Shown here piece by piece: positions 18,479-27,191 of a DNA stretch of 45,110 nt (positions within the stretch are counted from its first letter, which is position 1; every line of letters starts with the position of its first letter). This stretch comes from Actinomycetota bacterium. Lineage in GTDB: Bacteria > Actinomycetota > Actinomycetes > S36-B12. The position numbers and the translations under genes were made by a program. The notes under the pieces were generated by a model. That model worked only from the letters and a program-made list of their open reading frames with translations, did not search any database and was not told the DNA's origin. The stretch is from positions 1-45,110 of the forward strand of contig WLOK01000005.1 in NCBI GenBank assembly GCA_009699315.1, written 5' to 3'.

Positions 18479-19516
18479 ATGCCGTCGCCTTGGGTTGAGT
18501 CGATAAAGCATTCGCTCTCAATCGACATCAGCAAGGTGCCGTATGCCTATCCGCTGCGTACCGCCACAATTTTTGCGATTTCTGGTGGTGCACAGGTCAT
18601 CTCTGGCCACACAGCGATGCTCGTTCCGTCGTCTGTTGCAATTCTCTTCATCGGCTTGGTTGATGCCCCTGATCCAATGCGCACGCGATTCCATGTGTGG
18701 TGGCGCACGACTTTCGCTTTTGTGCTGAGCGTTTTGGTCTCGATCGTTGTCGCGCCCTACCCAGTCGTGCACGTGATCGCCACCGGCATTGTCGCTGCCA
18801 TGTGTGGATATGTCGGAATCATCGGTATGCGCTGCGCGGTGGCGGGTCTGCTCACACTCGTGTTGTTCACGGTCTTCTCTGGAACACCCGAATATGGATT
18901 TAGTGTTATTGAGACTCCTCTTGCGGTGCTGTGTGCCTGCGCGTTCTATGGGCTTGTCGCCTGGGCAACAACTCCTCTCATGCACATGCGTCGACGTATT
19001 CCAATTTTCACACCGTTGCCGTGGCGGTCTGCACTCTTCACCCGGCACGGAATTAGCGATGGATTCGTCCGGCATGCGATTCGCCTGGCCGTCGCAATCA
19101 TGATTGGCACAGTCCTTTCCGAGGTTCTGGACTTCCCGCACGCATATTGGATTCCCATGACCGTGGCGTGGGTTGCCAAGCCTGACCTCACCGGCACCGT
19201 GAGCAAAATTGTGTATCGAGTTTTAGGAACTCTCCTTGGCGTTCTTGTTGTGGCCGTGGTCTTCACCACTTTCCCAAATGTCACACCACTTGAATTGGGT
19301 ATGGCGATTCTCGGATGTTTGCTCGTCAGCATGATGATTTGGGTCAATTACTCATTCAGCACGATCGGGATCACAATCTTTGTGATCAGTCTTTTCTCGA
19401 TCGAAGGCGATCCGCTGTCGGACACCCTTCCCTGGCGCATCTCTGCCACGCTCATTGCCGGTGCGCTTGTGGCCGCGGCCAGCTACATCTGGCCCACTCG
19501 ACCAGCTGCGCCCTAA
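18479..19516 (+). CDS. FUSC family (aromatic acid exporter-like) membrane protein
   Basis: 345 aa in two halves, each with about five to six membrane segments, joined by a loop near residues 165-195. The second half has PHAYWIPMTVAWVAKPDLTGTVSKIVYRVLGTLLGVLV, the signature of the FUSC_2 domain (PF13515) of fusaric-acid-resistance and p-hydroxybenzoate efflux proteins. The first half repeats the pattern in weaker form (HTAMLVPSSVAILFIGLVDAPDPMRTRFHVWWRTTFAF). GAGAGGA lies about 8 nt before the ATG. No membrane-fusion partner is adjacent, so it probably works alone in a single-membrane envelope. The stop overlaps the convergent DUF4287 gene by 4 bp. Confidence 0.85.
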   Translation: MPSPWVESIKHSLSIDISKVPYAYPLRTATIFAISGGAQVISGHTAMLVPSSVAILFIGLVDAPDPMRTRFHVWWRTTFAFVLSVLVSIVVAPYPVVHVIATGIVAAMCGYVGIIGMRCAVAGLLTLVLFTVFSGTPEYGFSVIETPLAVLCACAFYGLVAWATTPLMHMRRRIPIFTPLPWRSALFTRHGISDGFVRHAIRLAVAIMIGTVLSEVLDFPHAYWIPMTVAWVAKPDLTGTVSKIVYRVLGTLLGVLVVAVVFTTFPNVTPLELGMAILGCLLVSMMIWVNYSFSTIGITIFVISLFSIEGDPLSDTLPWRISATLIAGALVAAASYIWPTRPAAP

Positions 19517-20061
19517 CTGCTGAGAGATGCTGTGATGAGGTCGGTGATCAACTTCTTGTCGACCTTCCAGCCGACCGGGACCTTGAGTGTCTTTTTGTTG
19601 ACCTCGTAGGCCGTGAGCCGGTCGCCAAACTCCGCGAGGACATCAGCATTGAATGGCGCTAACAAGATGTGCTTGGTGTGCACCGAGACTCCAAAAACAT
19701 AAGTGTCGTTGACCTTGACCATCGGATGGTTCCACGCGATGACCACCTCGGCCTTGGGCCACTTTGAGGTGATGGCTTTGAAGACGGCCAGTACCGTTGC
19801 ACGCTTGGTCTCATCAAACGGGGCCAAGTAGCCTTCCACCGTGTGCACCCGCTTAGCGCTGGTGGATCCGCGGGTATACATGACGAGGGCATTTGCGTGG
19901 GCCTGGCTGAAGCCGTGTCCTTCCCGCAGAAAGGCGATCTGCTCGGGGTATTTCTGGCCTGTGACTGTCTCCATCTGCTCGAACCAGTAGGACATCGGCA
20001 ATCCGTACTTCTTCTCGATCGCCGGGAAGTACGACTCCCGATCGCCACTTGGCTCGGCCAT
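19513..20061 (-). CDS. DUF4287 plus DUF1801/5655-type protein
   Basis: 182 aa, cytoplasmic. The N-terminal part (SYFPAIEKKYGLPMSYWFEQMETVTGQKYPEQIAFLREGHGFSQAHANALVMYTRG) is a typical DUF4287 module. The C-terminal part (PFDETKRATVLAVFKAITSKWPKAEVVIAWNHPMVKVNDTYVFGVSVHTKHILLAPF) is of the YdhG/DUF1801 fold, found in iron-chaperone-like proteins. The molecular function is unknown. The ATG lies 7 nt behind TAGACT, so it is predicted leaderless. It is divergent from the 708-aa exported protein. Confidence 0.85.
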   Translation of the reverse strand: MAEPSGDRESYFPAIEKKYGLPMSYWFEQMETVTGQKYPEQIAFLREGHGFSQAHANALVMYTRGSTSAKRVHTVEGYLAPFDETKRATVLAVFKAITSKWPKAEVVIAWNHPMVKVNDTYVFGVSVHTKHILLAPFNADVLAEFGDRLTAYEVNKKTLKVPVGWKVDKKLITDLITASLSS

Positions 20062-20136
20062 GTAGTCAAGTCTATGTCTGGCGATCGGACCCCGTGAGCG
20101 GCTAAAGTTTGACCAGTCGCAACCTAGGAGCCCCGC

Positions 20137-22263
20137 ATGCGCCGTCTGCTGGCACCGCTAGCTGCTCTAGCGGCTGTGGTCTCGCCCTTGGCGATGGTTG
20201 GAGCGACTACTCCGGTGGAAGCGGTGGGTAGCCAAGTCGCCCTAGGAACTGGCACGGCAAAGGTCTTTGCGATTGATGGTCAACTCTATTACGCAAGCAC
20301 GGGCACCTACACCCGCGCGTGGACGACCCCGGTGACTTCAATTCAGGTAGGCGATGTTCAGGTGCGGCGCTTTCTCCCCAAGTCTGGCGTCGACGCGACC
20401 TTCGCCCCGAACGTTTCGCTCGACATCACCACTAGTCCCCAGAGCGGCACTTTTCTCGGCGCTCCGAAAATTCTCCCGGTCAAGTCCGGGTTGCTCTTCT
20501 GCCGAGTGAACTCGTCTTCGGTTGACTCGGGTCGCAATTGGTGGCTCGAGACGGCCCTCTTTGATACGGCGAAGAACAGCTGGGGCTCTTTGCGCTACGT
20601 CAAGATCAATCCAGTGTTCGGCAGTGACGCCGGGTGCATTGGTGCGGCTGCGCATGGCGATGGATACACCGCAATTGTCGGGCGTGGCAATGGGTTCAGT
20701 CCGGGACAGTCGATGTATGCCGTCACGTATTCGATTGGGAGTACCCCGACCATTAGCCCTATCACCAACGGATTCGGTGCAGCGCTAGGTGATGGCGCAA
20801 CTGGATACTCGGTAATTAGCGTCAATGCTGCGACGGGCATGACTGATCTCTACTTGGAAAAGAAGATTCCAGTTACATTCACTGTCTCGAATGTCTTGCG
20901 AGGTACACGTATAGTCAGAGTGTCGCGCTCTTATTTTGTGACATATGACGTGGCAAGAATGCTCTGGGATACCCCAGTTGAGACCTTCCGATCTCGGATG
21001 GACGCAGACGAGAACGTGGTTGGGGATGTTGAAGTTGGGGGCAATGCGGTGCTCGTTGCCGCTGACGGTAAGTCGATGACAGTGATCAATGGCTATAAGA
21101 GGATTCTGTCGGTTCCCCAACGCACCTCGGTTCCCGGCACTTCACTTTCTCGGATCGATCCAGCCAACCTCCGCTATCAGCGGATCTGGAACCTTGGTCT
21201 GTCGACCGCCGACCTAAAGCGCCCCGACTGGAGTGTGCCGGGTGGGTGGACGCTCACCTATAAGGACAACTCGGGAACCCATTCGGAAAAGGTGACTATC
21301 TTCGGGATTCGCACCGGCGCGTTATCCCTGTACACAGTGACGGGTCCCATCGTGCCTTTGGTTGGCAGTGCGACAAATATCCGCCTCTCCTTCACCGGCA
21401 ACACCAACGATTGGGAAACGCACGAATTGAATTGGACCCGAACCGTAGAGACGGTCGAGATCGGCAACACGGCTCGTACCTTCGTCTCCGGCAAGTTGGG
21501 CTCCCCGGTGAAACTAGCGGGTGTGGAAACAGGTAACGGCTACAGGAATACCCAGGTATTTGCTACAGCAGTCATTGATGGCGTCCCGACCGTTATCAAT
21601 CGTGAAGCTGGAGCTGCATCTGGTGCGGTGTATTCGGCACAAAGCCTGGTAGACGCCAAATGGAGCAAACCCCAGAGTGTCTTAGATCGGGTCGACACCT
21701 TTGCATTGGCTGACCCGATTCTCTTTATGCCGTATGGGACGAAGACAGCCCTAATCGGTATTCAGGGCCTCGACTACATCGCACCCCGTGCGAAGTTCAC
21801 GGCAGGTGTCCTGCGACGAGTCTTCAGCAATGGTGTCTGGAGTGACCCAGAACTACTCAGTCGTTATGTTCCGCACGCTGAGATCGGTGTACCTGCCTAC
21901 GCCAGCGTGATGGGTAGATCAGGCGAAGTGGATGTGCGCATTGCCACGGCCCATCCGACAGTCATCATTACCGGAGTGAGTTTCTCTGCCAGTCGGTTGC
22001 CAGGCAGTTCTTTCCCAAGCACAAATATCTACACGTTTTCCGGAGCAATCCCGGCGAGAGCACACGGCAGGGTCAACATTTGGGGCTGGCCCAACGCGTT
22101 GGACTGGGCGCTCTCAGGCTCAAGCCCGGTCATTAACGCGTCTGGTCGCACCATCAAACTGCCGAGTCTATTCGCGACACTTCCAGCAACTCCGGCTCCC
22201 ACGACAACCGCCACGATGGAGTGGATCGATATGCTCATATCGACGTACGTCGTGAATCCGTAA
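20137..22263 (+). CDS. Secreted protein of unknown function (708 aa)
   Basis: Signal peptide about 1-30 (MRRLLAPLAALAAVVSPLAMVGATTPVEA). The mature chain is rich in beta-strand-forming stretches and short Gly/Ser/Thr turns, with pieces such as GQLYYASTGTYTRAW, GDGYTAIVGRGNGFSPGQSMYAVTYSIG and GNAVLVAADGKSMTVINGYKRI that look like propeller blades. I recognise no domain by name. There is no LPXTG or C-terminal transmembrane anchor. The ribosome site CTAGGAG lies 6 nt before the ATG, and TAAAGT upstream is a possible -10. It belongs to the run of exported genes between 14 and 25 kb. Confidence 0.75.
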   Translation: MRRLLAPLAALAAVVSPLAMVGATTPVEAVGSQVALGTGTAKVFAIDGQLYYASTGTYTRAWTTPVTSIQVGDVQVRRFLPKSGVDATFAPNVSLDITTSPQSGTFLGAPKILPVKSGLLFCRVNSSSVDSGRNWWLETALFDTAKNSWGSLRYVKINPVFGSDAGCIGAAAHGDGYTAIVGRGNGFSPGQSMYAVTYSIGSTPTISPITNGFGAALGDGATGYSVISVNAATGMTDLYLEKKIPVTFTVSNVLRGTRIVRVSRSYFVTYDVARMLWDTPVETFRSRMDADENVVGDVEVGGNAVLVAADGKSMTVINGYKRILSVPQRTSVPGTSLSRIDPANLRYQRIWNLGLSTADLKRPDWSVPGGWTLTYKDNSGTHSEKVTIFGIRTGALSLYTVTGPIVPLVGSATNIRLSFTGNTNDWETHELNWTRTVETVEIGNTARTFVSGKLGSPVKLAGVETGNGYRNTQVFATAVIDGVPTVINREAGAASGAVYSAQSLVDAKWSKPQSVLDRVDTFALADPILFMPYGTKTALIGIQGLDYIAPRAKFTAGVLRRVFSNGVWSDPELLSRYVPHAEIGVPAYASVMGRSGEVDVRIATAHPTVIITGVSFSASRLPGSSFPSTNIYTFSGAIPARAHGRVNIWGWPNALDWALSGSSPVINASGRTIKLPSLFATLPATPAPTTTATMEWIDMLISTYVVNP

Positions 22264-22281
22264 TTGCTGGCGCAGTTGTAG

Positions 22282-22659
22282 CTATTCCGACGGCGTATAT
22301 CGGTATCCACAGAAACGGCAGACCTGCGCCTCGCGCTTGATGGTCTCGGCACAGTCCGGACATTTCTTTGTTGGAATTGCCGACTTGCCGAGGACCTTCT
22401 GCCAGAAGGACGGCTGTGTTGTGCCGTTCTCGATGTCGTCGATTGAGGCAATTGCATAGCGCGCCAGTTGCTCCGCACCCTCGCGGTCTTTGCCCGATGA
22501 GGCTTCCGCAATCTGAGTGCTGAGGTCTGCAGCCCGACGCAGCACTTCGACATCCTTACGGCGTAGTGCGTCGAGCACTACGTTCCAGGCAAGCCGTAGC
22601 GCCTTGCCGTTCTTGCCAGCAACCAACTCGGCCTCTGCGCGTTCGAGTTCGGAACTCAC
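22282..22659 (-). CDS. Zinc-ribbon protein with helical N-terminus
   Basis: 125 aa. Residues 1-90 are charged and probably alpha-helical (LERAEAELVAGKNGKALRLAWNVVLDALRRKDVEVLRRAADLSTQIAE). The last 30 hold CPDCAETIKREAQVCRFCGYRY, a four-Cys zinc ribbon of the kind often found at the ends of actinobacterial membrane and regulatory proteins. The ribbon probably mediates protein or nucleic-acid contacts; the function is unknown. It starts at GTG 22659, 6 nt after TAGCCT, so it is predicted leaderless. Confidence 0.78.
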   Translation of the reverse strand: MSSELERAEAELVAGKNGKALRLAWNVVLDALRRKDVEVLRRAADLSTQIAEASSGKDREGAEQLARYAIASIDDIENGTTQPSFWQKVLGKSAIPTKKCPDCAETIKREAQVCRFCGYRYTPSE

Positions 22660-22748
22660 AGGGGCAGGCTACCGGCGCTTGCCGCCCTGTACGCGCTCAC
22701 CCCGTCTGGACTCGGGATTTGGTGCCCAGGTTGGTAAAGCGATGTTTA

Positions 22749-23138
22749 CTAGGCAGGGCCCTTCAGTCGCTCCGCGATAACTTCAGGGATCCGAATCGGG
22801 CGGCCCGAACTGGGATCAACAACGGCTAGTTGTGAGGTGGCTTCTGCGACTAGCTCGCCCGTCTCATCGAAGACTCGATATGCGAGCGTGTAGGTCGCGC
22901 GCGTCAACGAGGTGAGGCTGACTTCGATCATGATTGGCTCGCGTGAGTAGCTCAGCGGCTTGATGTGGTGAATTTCCTGCTTCACCACAATCTGGGCAAA
23001 CTCTGCATTCACGATGCTGCCGATGTCGTTCATCTGGACGACGCGGGCCTCTTGGAGGTAGTCGTGGTAGACCACGTTGTTAACGTGGCCGAGCGGATCC
23101 AAATCGCTGAACCTGCGATAGACGGGGACTACAACCAT
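22749..23138 (-). CDS. Acyl-CoA thioesterase, 4HBT hot-dog family
   Basis: 129-aa single hot-dog domain hydrolysing acyl-CoA thioesters, as in the YbgC/FcbC group. The N-terminal signature is RRFSDLDPLGHVNNVVYHDYLQEARV, in which the Asp-x-x-GHVNN loop holds the active site. The central strands IKPLSYSREPIMIEVSL and TYTLAYRVFDETGELVAEATSQLAVVD are typical. The ATG lies 6 nt after TAAACT and the transcript is predicted leaderless. It is divergent, with a gap of only 34 bp, from a small membrane protein. Confidence 0.9.
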   Translation of the reverse strand: MVVVPVYRRFSDLDPLGHVNNVVYHDYLQEARVVQMNDIGSIVNAEFAQIVVKQEIHHIKPLSYSREPIMIEVSLTSLTRATYTLAYRVFDETGELVAEATSQLAVVDPSSGRPIRIPEVIAERLKGPA

Positions 23139-23172
23139 GGGCCGAGTTTAGCGGGCGTGTAGCGTTTGGGGC
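23139..23172. promoter_or_regulatory. 34-bp region with two back-to-back leaderless promoters
   Basis: On the minus strand TAAACT (23145-23150) lies 6 nt before the thioesterase ATG. On the plus strand TAGCGT (23160-23165) lies 7 nt before the ATG of the small membrane protein. The -35 regions would lie inside the opposing coding sequence. Confidence 0.5.
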
Positions 23173-23385
23173 ATGGACGCCAAGCTTCGACGACAACTGC
23201 ATTTCTCCATGGTGTTGCAGGGGTCGGCGGCCCTCATGCTGCTAGGCGCGTTTGCGCTGCGCGTTATCTACTCCGGACTCGACGTACTCGCCGTGGTTTT
23301 CTTGCTCGCCGGTGTGGGCGCAGGGGCATTCGCCGTGGTGTTGTTCAAAAAGGCCAGGCAACTTAGGTCTTCTGCCACAGACTAA
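23173..23385 (+). CDS. Small two-helix membrane protein
   Basis: 70 aa with a charged N-terminus (MDAKLRRQLHF), two hydrophobic helices (SMVLQGSAALMLLGAFALRVIY and LDVLAVVFLLAGVGAGAFAVVLF) and a basic tail (KKARQLR), so both ends are probably cytoplasmic. I recognise no family. The ATG stands 7 nt behind a -10-like TAGCGT and there is no ribosome site. It ends 5 bp from the convergent lipoprotein gene. The membrane pattern and promoter support it as real. Confidence 0.6.
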   Translation: MDAKLRRQLHFSMVLQGSAALMLLGAFALRVIYSGLDVLAVVFLLAGVGAGAFAVVLFKKARQLRSSATD

Positions 23386-23391
23386 GAGCCC

Positions 23392-24803
23392 CTAGCTTAG
23401 GTAGCAGACGCCATCGATCATGATGTGGCGCGGATTTGCGAGACAGGCAGCCTGCTCGGCGCTGATATCGCTGAACGTCACATTGAGGGTATGCAGCCCG
23501 GTCACATTGCGGAAGGTCCAAGAGCTGGGTGCGCTTGCTTGAACCTCACCATCGACCACGACGCGCAGCACTGAATTGCCGGTAGCCGGCGTGAACGTGA
23601 ACGTGATGGAGGAGCCGCCTGAGACCGCCTGATCCCCACTTGGAGAGATGGTCCCACGGCCAGCTGTGCGCACCGTGATGTTCTGTGAGTCCGCGACGAA
23701 GCGAGCGGTGACGTCGATCGCTGACTTTACGTCTGTGTCCGTACGCGTCGCCGTGGTGATGCCGTCACTCCACGAGCTAAACCGATAGCCGTTGGTAGCG
23801 ACTGCTGTGACCGCGGTCGCCGAGGTGCCCCACTTCACTTGTTGAGCAGTACTGCCAGTGATGGAACCACCTGAATTAGCGGAATACGCTAAATCAAATT
23901 TCTTTAATTCAAGTACTGCGGTGACACTCTTCCCCACCGCCGAGCTGTCAGATCTTGGATTTGAGACGACTCCATCGGACCATCTAGTAAATACGCAACA
24001 GTCTTTGGCAGTTACTTCGATAAGTGAAGACGCCTTTTCCCCACATTGCAGCTCCACATTGTATTCGGCCCACACCACCCCCGAAGGTTCGCGATAACTA
24101 CCACCAGTGATTGTGCCCCTGTCTCGGTTAATCGAATATGTGTGGACGACAGTGTTGACGAAGAAAAATGCGTCTAACCATATGTCCCTAGTGACGGTTG
24201 TTTCCTTACGCATGGGGTCAAAAGATAAAGGGGTTTTACTATCGTGTTGCGTCCATACGCCTGAACTGCATCGATCTGGCACAAGAGTGACTGGCTGTGA
24301 GGATTGGCCGGCAGCCACGATTTGAAGGGCTGACCCTGTGATGGACCCGCCCGCCCCTTCTCGCTCTTAACGGAGTAGGTCACTTTGTATGTCGTGGACA
24401 CTAGCGGGAGCACGGTTAGTGTGACTTGACTTGTTGTCGCTAAGAATCTATCTGTCGCTGACTGCGAAGCAGTGATCGTGCAGGTGCCCTCGGTCAGTGC
24501 TACCACCTGCGTCGAGCCCATAGGAATCGAGCAGACGTCCAAGGTCTGCGAAGCAAAGGAGATGGGAGCATCGCTGGTCGATGTTGCGGTCAATGCTTTG
24601 GAGAGCGTCTTCTCGATATTGCCGGGGCTCGTGAAGGTGATTGTCGCTGCGATCGGCTGAGCTGCCGAGCTCGATGCGGAAGAACTTGTTGAGGACGGAC
24701 TAGGTGACGAACCGTCGTCCGCGCTACTGCACGCGACGAGGGCCAGGGAACAAGCGACCGCCACGGCGAGAACCGTCGAAACCTTGAACGATGTGAGTTT
24801 CAC
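23392..24803 (-). pseudogene. Lipoprotein with InlB-B-repeat-like modules, split by a -1 frameshift
   Basis: Two overlapping track ORFs (24174-24845 and 23392-24318) are one gene. The start is the GTG at 24803 after GAGGAG. The signal peptide ends in lipobox LVACSS, followed by a Ser-rich linker and an Ig-like domain (ATITFTSPGNIEKTLSKALTATSTSDAPISF). Then come three modules of the divergent InlB B-repeat kind: YSVKSEKGR..., YSINRDRGTITGG... with FTRWSDG, and YSANSGGSITGS... with FSSWSDG. The C-terminus is ACLANPRHIMIDGVCYL. The frame changes near 24346-24352 (CCCGCCC, i.e. GGGCGGG in the gene). One extra G would give RAGSITGSALQIVAAGQ, matching the repeat consensus GSITGS. It is either a sequencing or assembly error or a true mutation. 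Confidence 0.75.
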
Positions 24804-24864
24804 AGCAATCTCCTCAGGGCCGAATGTCCCCTGAGCGTAGAGCAATCTCTTCAGGTTTGTCCCC

Positions 24865-26247
24865 TCAACAGGTGAGTGGCGGACTTCGCCATTGGAGGCC
24901 GGCCGGATTGGTGAAAATCAGGGTCGATTCGGGATTGCCGTGCAGGGTCCAGTTGCTTTCGTGCACGAGGTGGTGATGGTGGTGACAGAGGCCAGCGAGG
25001 TTGTTGGTCGTTGTGGGACCGCCTCGGGCCCAGTGAATGACGTGGTGAATCTCGTGAATCGGACTGTGACATCCGGGGTATCTGCACACGCCACCATCGC
25101 GGGTGAGGACGTAGCGACGCAGCTTGGGAGAGATCGTCCGCACTGATGCGGAGATCGTGTCAATGCAGCCTCGTGGGTCAAGACTGATCAGACGTGTGGT
25201 CGCATCGCAGGAGATGCGTCGCGCGGTCTCTGCGGTGATCGGCGTGACGGGCTGCCCGGTGAAGCTCTCAATCCAGCCCGGGAGAGCGTCACTGTCGTCT
25301 CGCTCGCAGATGAGGGACTCAGTCGGGATAGTGATGTGTACGACCGGCCGCTCGCCATGCGAATCAGGCAGCCCATCTGCCCCAGCCACGCGTGAGGCAA
25401 CGGCGACGATGTGGGCGAGGGCAGACATATTGCGCTGCGACAGGCTCGGCTTGTCGATGAGAAACCCCGGGGGAGTCTCACCCTTCGGCTCGCGAGTTGC
25501 CTCGCGGGCGGCCGCCAACGCGCTAAGTAGGGCTTCACCCACTTCGGGTGCGAGCAGTCCGTCAACGCGTACGTAGCCGTCCAGGCACCGGGAGACATGC
25601 AGGCCAGCGGAGTCACGCCGTTTTTGTGCGTCAGCGTCGTCCATGGCCTGCGGGTCTAGGGCATGCAGGTGTTCGAAGAGGATGCGGCCGAACTCTTCGG
25701 GCTCAACCCCGGAGGCCGCGTAGGCCAGGTCGGCCTCGATCGCCTTGAGCCCCTCGCGCAAGTGCGGGAAAGACTTGTGGGCATCGGTGAGCACGGCGAC
25801 GTGGCCCCAAGTGACGGTGCCGTCCGCCCACGCGGCAGCCATCAAGGGGCAGGTTTCGCGCGCCTTGGATTGCACGATCAGGCGGCCGGATGCGGCTGCC
25901 CCTTCGCCGGTGCGGGCCCGAAGCCATGCCTTGGGCGTCGCAAAGCCTTCGTTGTTCCATTCGCCACTGGCAGCGTGCACTCCCACAACATCTGCCAAAG
26001 CAGCTTCAAGTCGGCGGCGCTCCGCGGCTAACGCAACGGCGACCTCGCCTGCGCCCAGACCAGTGGCGTTCGTGACTCCATCAGCGCCCACTGCAGCAAG
26101 TGCGACGACCTGGTCCAGCGCGACGGCAAGCGCATCAATTGCCTGATGCATCGACACACATGGCGCAACACGTGGTCGTGCATCGCGAGGGGTGACCTCG
26201 ACGCGGCGACGCGAATTGCGACGTCGAGTGGGAGAAGCAACGGACAT
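24865..26247 (-). CDS. DUF222 / HNH endonuclease domain protein (13E12 family)
   Basis: 460 aa, full length for this actinobacteria-rich family. The N-terminal DUF222 domain (about 40-340) has LAAERRRLEAALADVVGVHAASGEW and TVTWGHVAVLTDA. The C-terminal HNH nuclease motif reads RYVLTRDGGVCRYPGCHSPIHEIHHVIHWARGGPTTTNNLAGLCHHHHHLVHE, with Cys zinc ligands, the catalytic HH and the N residue intact. The biological role is not settled; such genes occur in many copies and may be mobile or phage-related. The ATG at 26247 has GAAGG upstream. An AT-rich island with a 16-bp palindrome lies directly upstream. Confidence 0.93.
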   Translation of the reverse strand: MSVASPTRRRNSRRRVEVTPRDARPRVAPCVSMHQAIDALAVALDQVVALAAVGADGVTNATGLGAGEVAVALAAERRRLEAALADVVGVHAASGEWNNEGFATPKAWLRARTGEGAAASGRLIVQSKARETCPLMAAAWADGTVTWGHVAVLTDAHKSFPHLREGLKAIEADLAYAASGVEPEEFGRILFEHLHALDPQAMDDADAQKRRDSAGLHVSRCLDGYVRVDGLLAPEVGEALLSALAAAREATREPKGETPPGFLIDKPSLSQRNMSALAHIVAVASRVAGADGLPDSHGERPVVHITIPTESLICERDDSDALPGWIESFTGQPVTPITAETARRISCDATTRLISLDPRGCIDTISASVRTISPKLRRYVLTRDGGVCRYPGCHSPIHEIHHVIHWARGGPTTTNNLAGLCHHHHHLVHESNWTLHGNPESTLIFTNPAGLQWRSPPLTC

Positions 26248-26447
26248 GAAATGGCACCTTCGAACGGGGTGGACAGCAACACAACGACCCGTAATTAAGA
26301 ACCCAATGAGATTGACATCTCGGACATAAGCAACTCAAGAACATGCTCTCGATCGAGAGCTCCACCGTATGCAGAAATAATAAATGGCATGACTGACAAT
26401 AGCAAGTATTTCAACAAACTTTTTTTACAAAAATGTGCAAAAAATTT
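26248..26447. other. AT-rich intergenic island upstream of the DUF222/HNH gene
   Basis: 200 bp without a credible gene, clearly richer in A/T than its neighbours (ACTTTTTTTACAAAAATGTG, AAAAAATTTTTACT). It separates the enoyl-CoA hydratase-like gene from the DUF222 gene on the same strand and should hold the terminator of the first and the promoter of the second. I see no clean hairpin-plus-T terminator. ORFs in the track here (26389-26724) are shadows. Confidence 0.6.
26345..26360. promoter_or_regulatory. 16-bp perfect palindrome GCTCTCGATCGAGAGC
   Basis: Perfectly self-complementary, with no spacer, in the AT-rich island about 100 bp upstream of the DUF222/HNH start. It could be a protein-binding site or a recognition site linked to the HNH nuclease; function is unknown. 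Confidence 0.45.
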
Positions 26448-27191
26448 TTACTGCGTATGCGATTTCTGCCAGAGCGTACGCAGTTGCGGAAGCCGTTCGA
26501 TATCCACAGCTGCGGCCCAATCTGTGGATGCACGTGACTCCGTACGCCATGACCGAAGTGCTGCGCGAGCAAGATCTGGATTACGCCGAATTCGTCGCGC
26601 CATCTCCATTGCAGTTTCGAGTACCGACTCTTGCGGCACTGCTCGCCACGCCAGTCCAAGACGTACGGCGTCATCGCCATTGAGTTGCTCGCCGAATATC
26701 GAGAGAGCTGCGGCGGTGTCCTGACCGACGTAGCGCTCGAGCAGATGGAAGTGACCGCCGCCAGGATGAATGCCGATCCGCAGGAAGCCCGACATCAACT
26801 TCGCGTCATGCGCGACGACGCGCAGCGTCGCAGCCAGAGCCAGATTGAGTCCGGCACCAACGGCACCACCGTGTACGGCCGCGATGGTGGGAGTGGCAAT
26901 CGAACCGAAGGTGACGAAGGAGTCGTAGATCGTGCGTAGGCCCGACCAGGAGTCCTCGCTGAAGGGCTCATCGCCCACGGCAGTCAGGGTCGCCAGGTCG
27001 CCACCAGAGCAGAAGTCGACGCCAGCGCCGTTCAAGACTGTCGCTGCTACCGAACGATCGGCGTCGATATCGCGAAGGACAGTAATGAACTCCTCGGCCA
27101 TGGGCACGGTGAAGGCATTGCGGCGATCAGGTGCGTTCAAGGTGATTAGCGCGACGCCGTCGATCGCCTCGACTAGGACTTCATTACTCAT
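26448..27191 (-). CDS. Enoyl-CoA hydratase/isomerase family protein
   Basis: Crotonase fold, about 248 aa. Acyl-CoA-binding and oxyanion motifs are visible: LITLNAPDRRNAFTVPM, GAGVDFCSGGDLATL (oxyanion strand), TIAAVHGGAVGAGLNLALAATLRVVAHDAKL and GIHPGGGHFHLL. The usual second catalytic Glu in the GxxPGGG region is not evident, which suggests a hydratase or isomerase variant with altered chemistry. The track start at 27401 would add 70 residues that look random and would overlap the giant gene start. ATG 27191 (MSNEVLVEAIDG), behind GAGGGAG, is the sensible start; ATG 27194 is an alternative. It is divergent from the giant secreted-protein gene. Confidence 0.88.
   Translation of the reverse strand: MSNEVLVEAIDGVALITLNAPDRRNAFTVPMAEEFITVLRDIDADRSVAATVLNGAGVDFCSGGDLATLTAVGDEPFSEDSWSGLRTIYDSFVTFGSIATPTIAAVHGGAVGAGLNLALAATLRVVAHDAKLMSGFLRIGIHPGGGHFHLLERYVGQDTAAALSIFGEQLNGDDAVRLGLAWRAVPQESVLETAMEMARRIRRNPDLARAALRSWRTESRASTDWAAAVDIERLPQLRTLWQKSHTQ

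Noticed and set aside
24346-24352. Programmed -1 frameshifting in the repeat lipoprotein
   Set aside because: No X-XXY-YYZ slippery heptamer of A/T type and no clear downstream pseudoknot; a missing G explains it more simply.
26389-26724. 111-aa plus-strand ORF reaching from the AT-rich island into the crotonase gene
   Set aside because: Overlaps the well-supported enoyl-CoA hydratase-like gene antisense and shows no domain or promoter.
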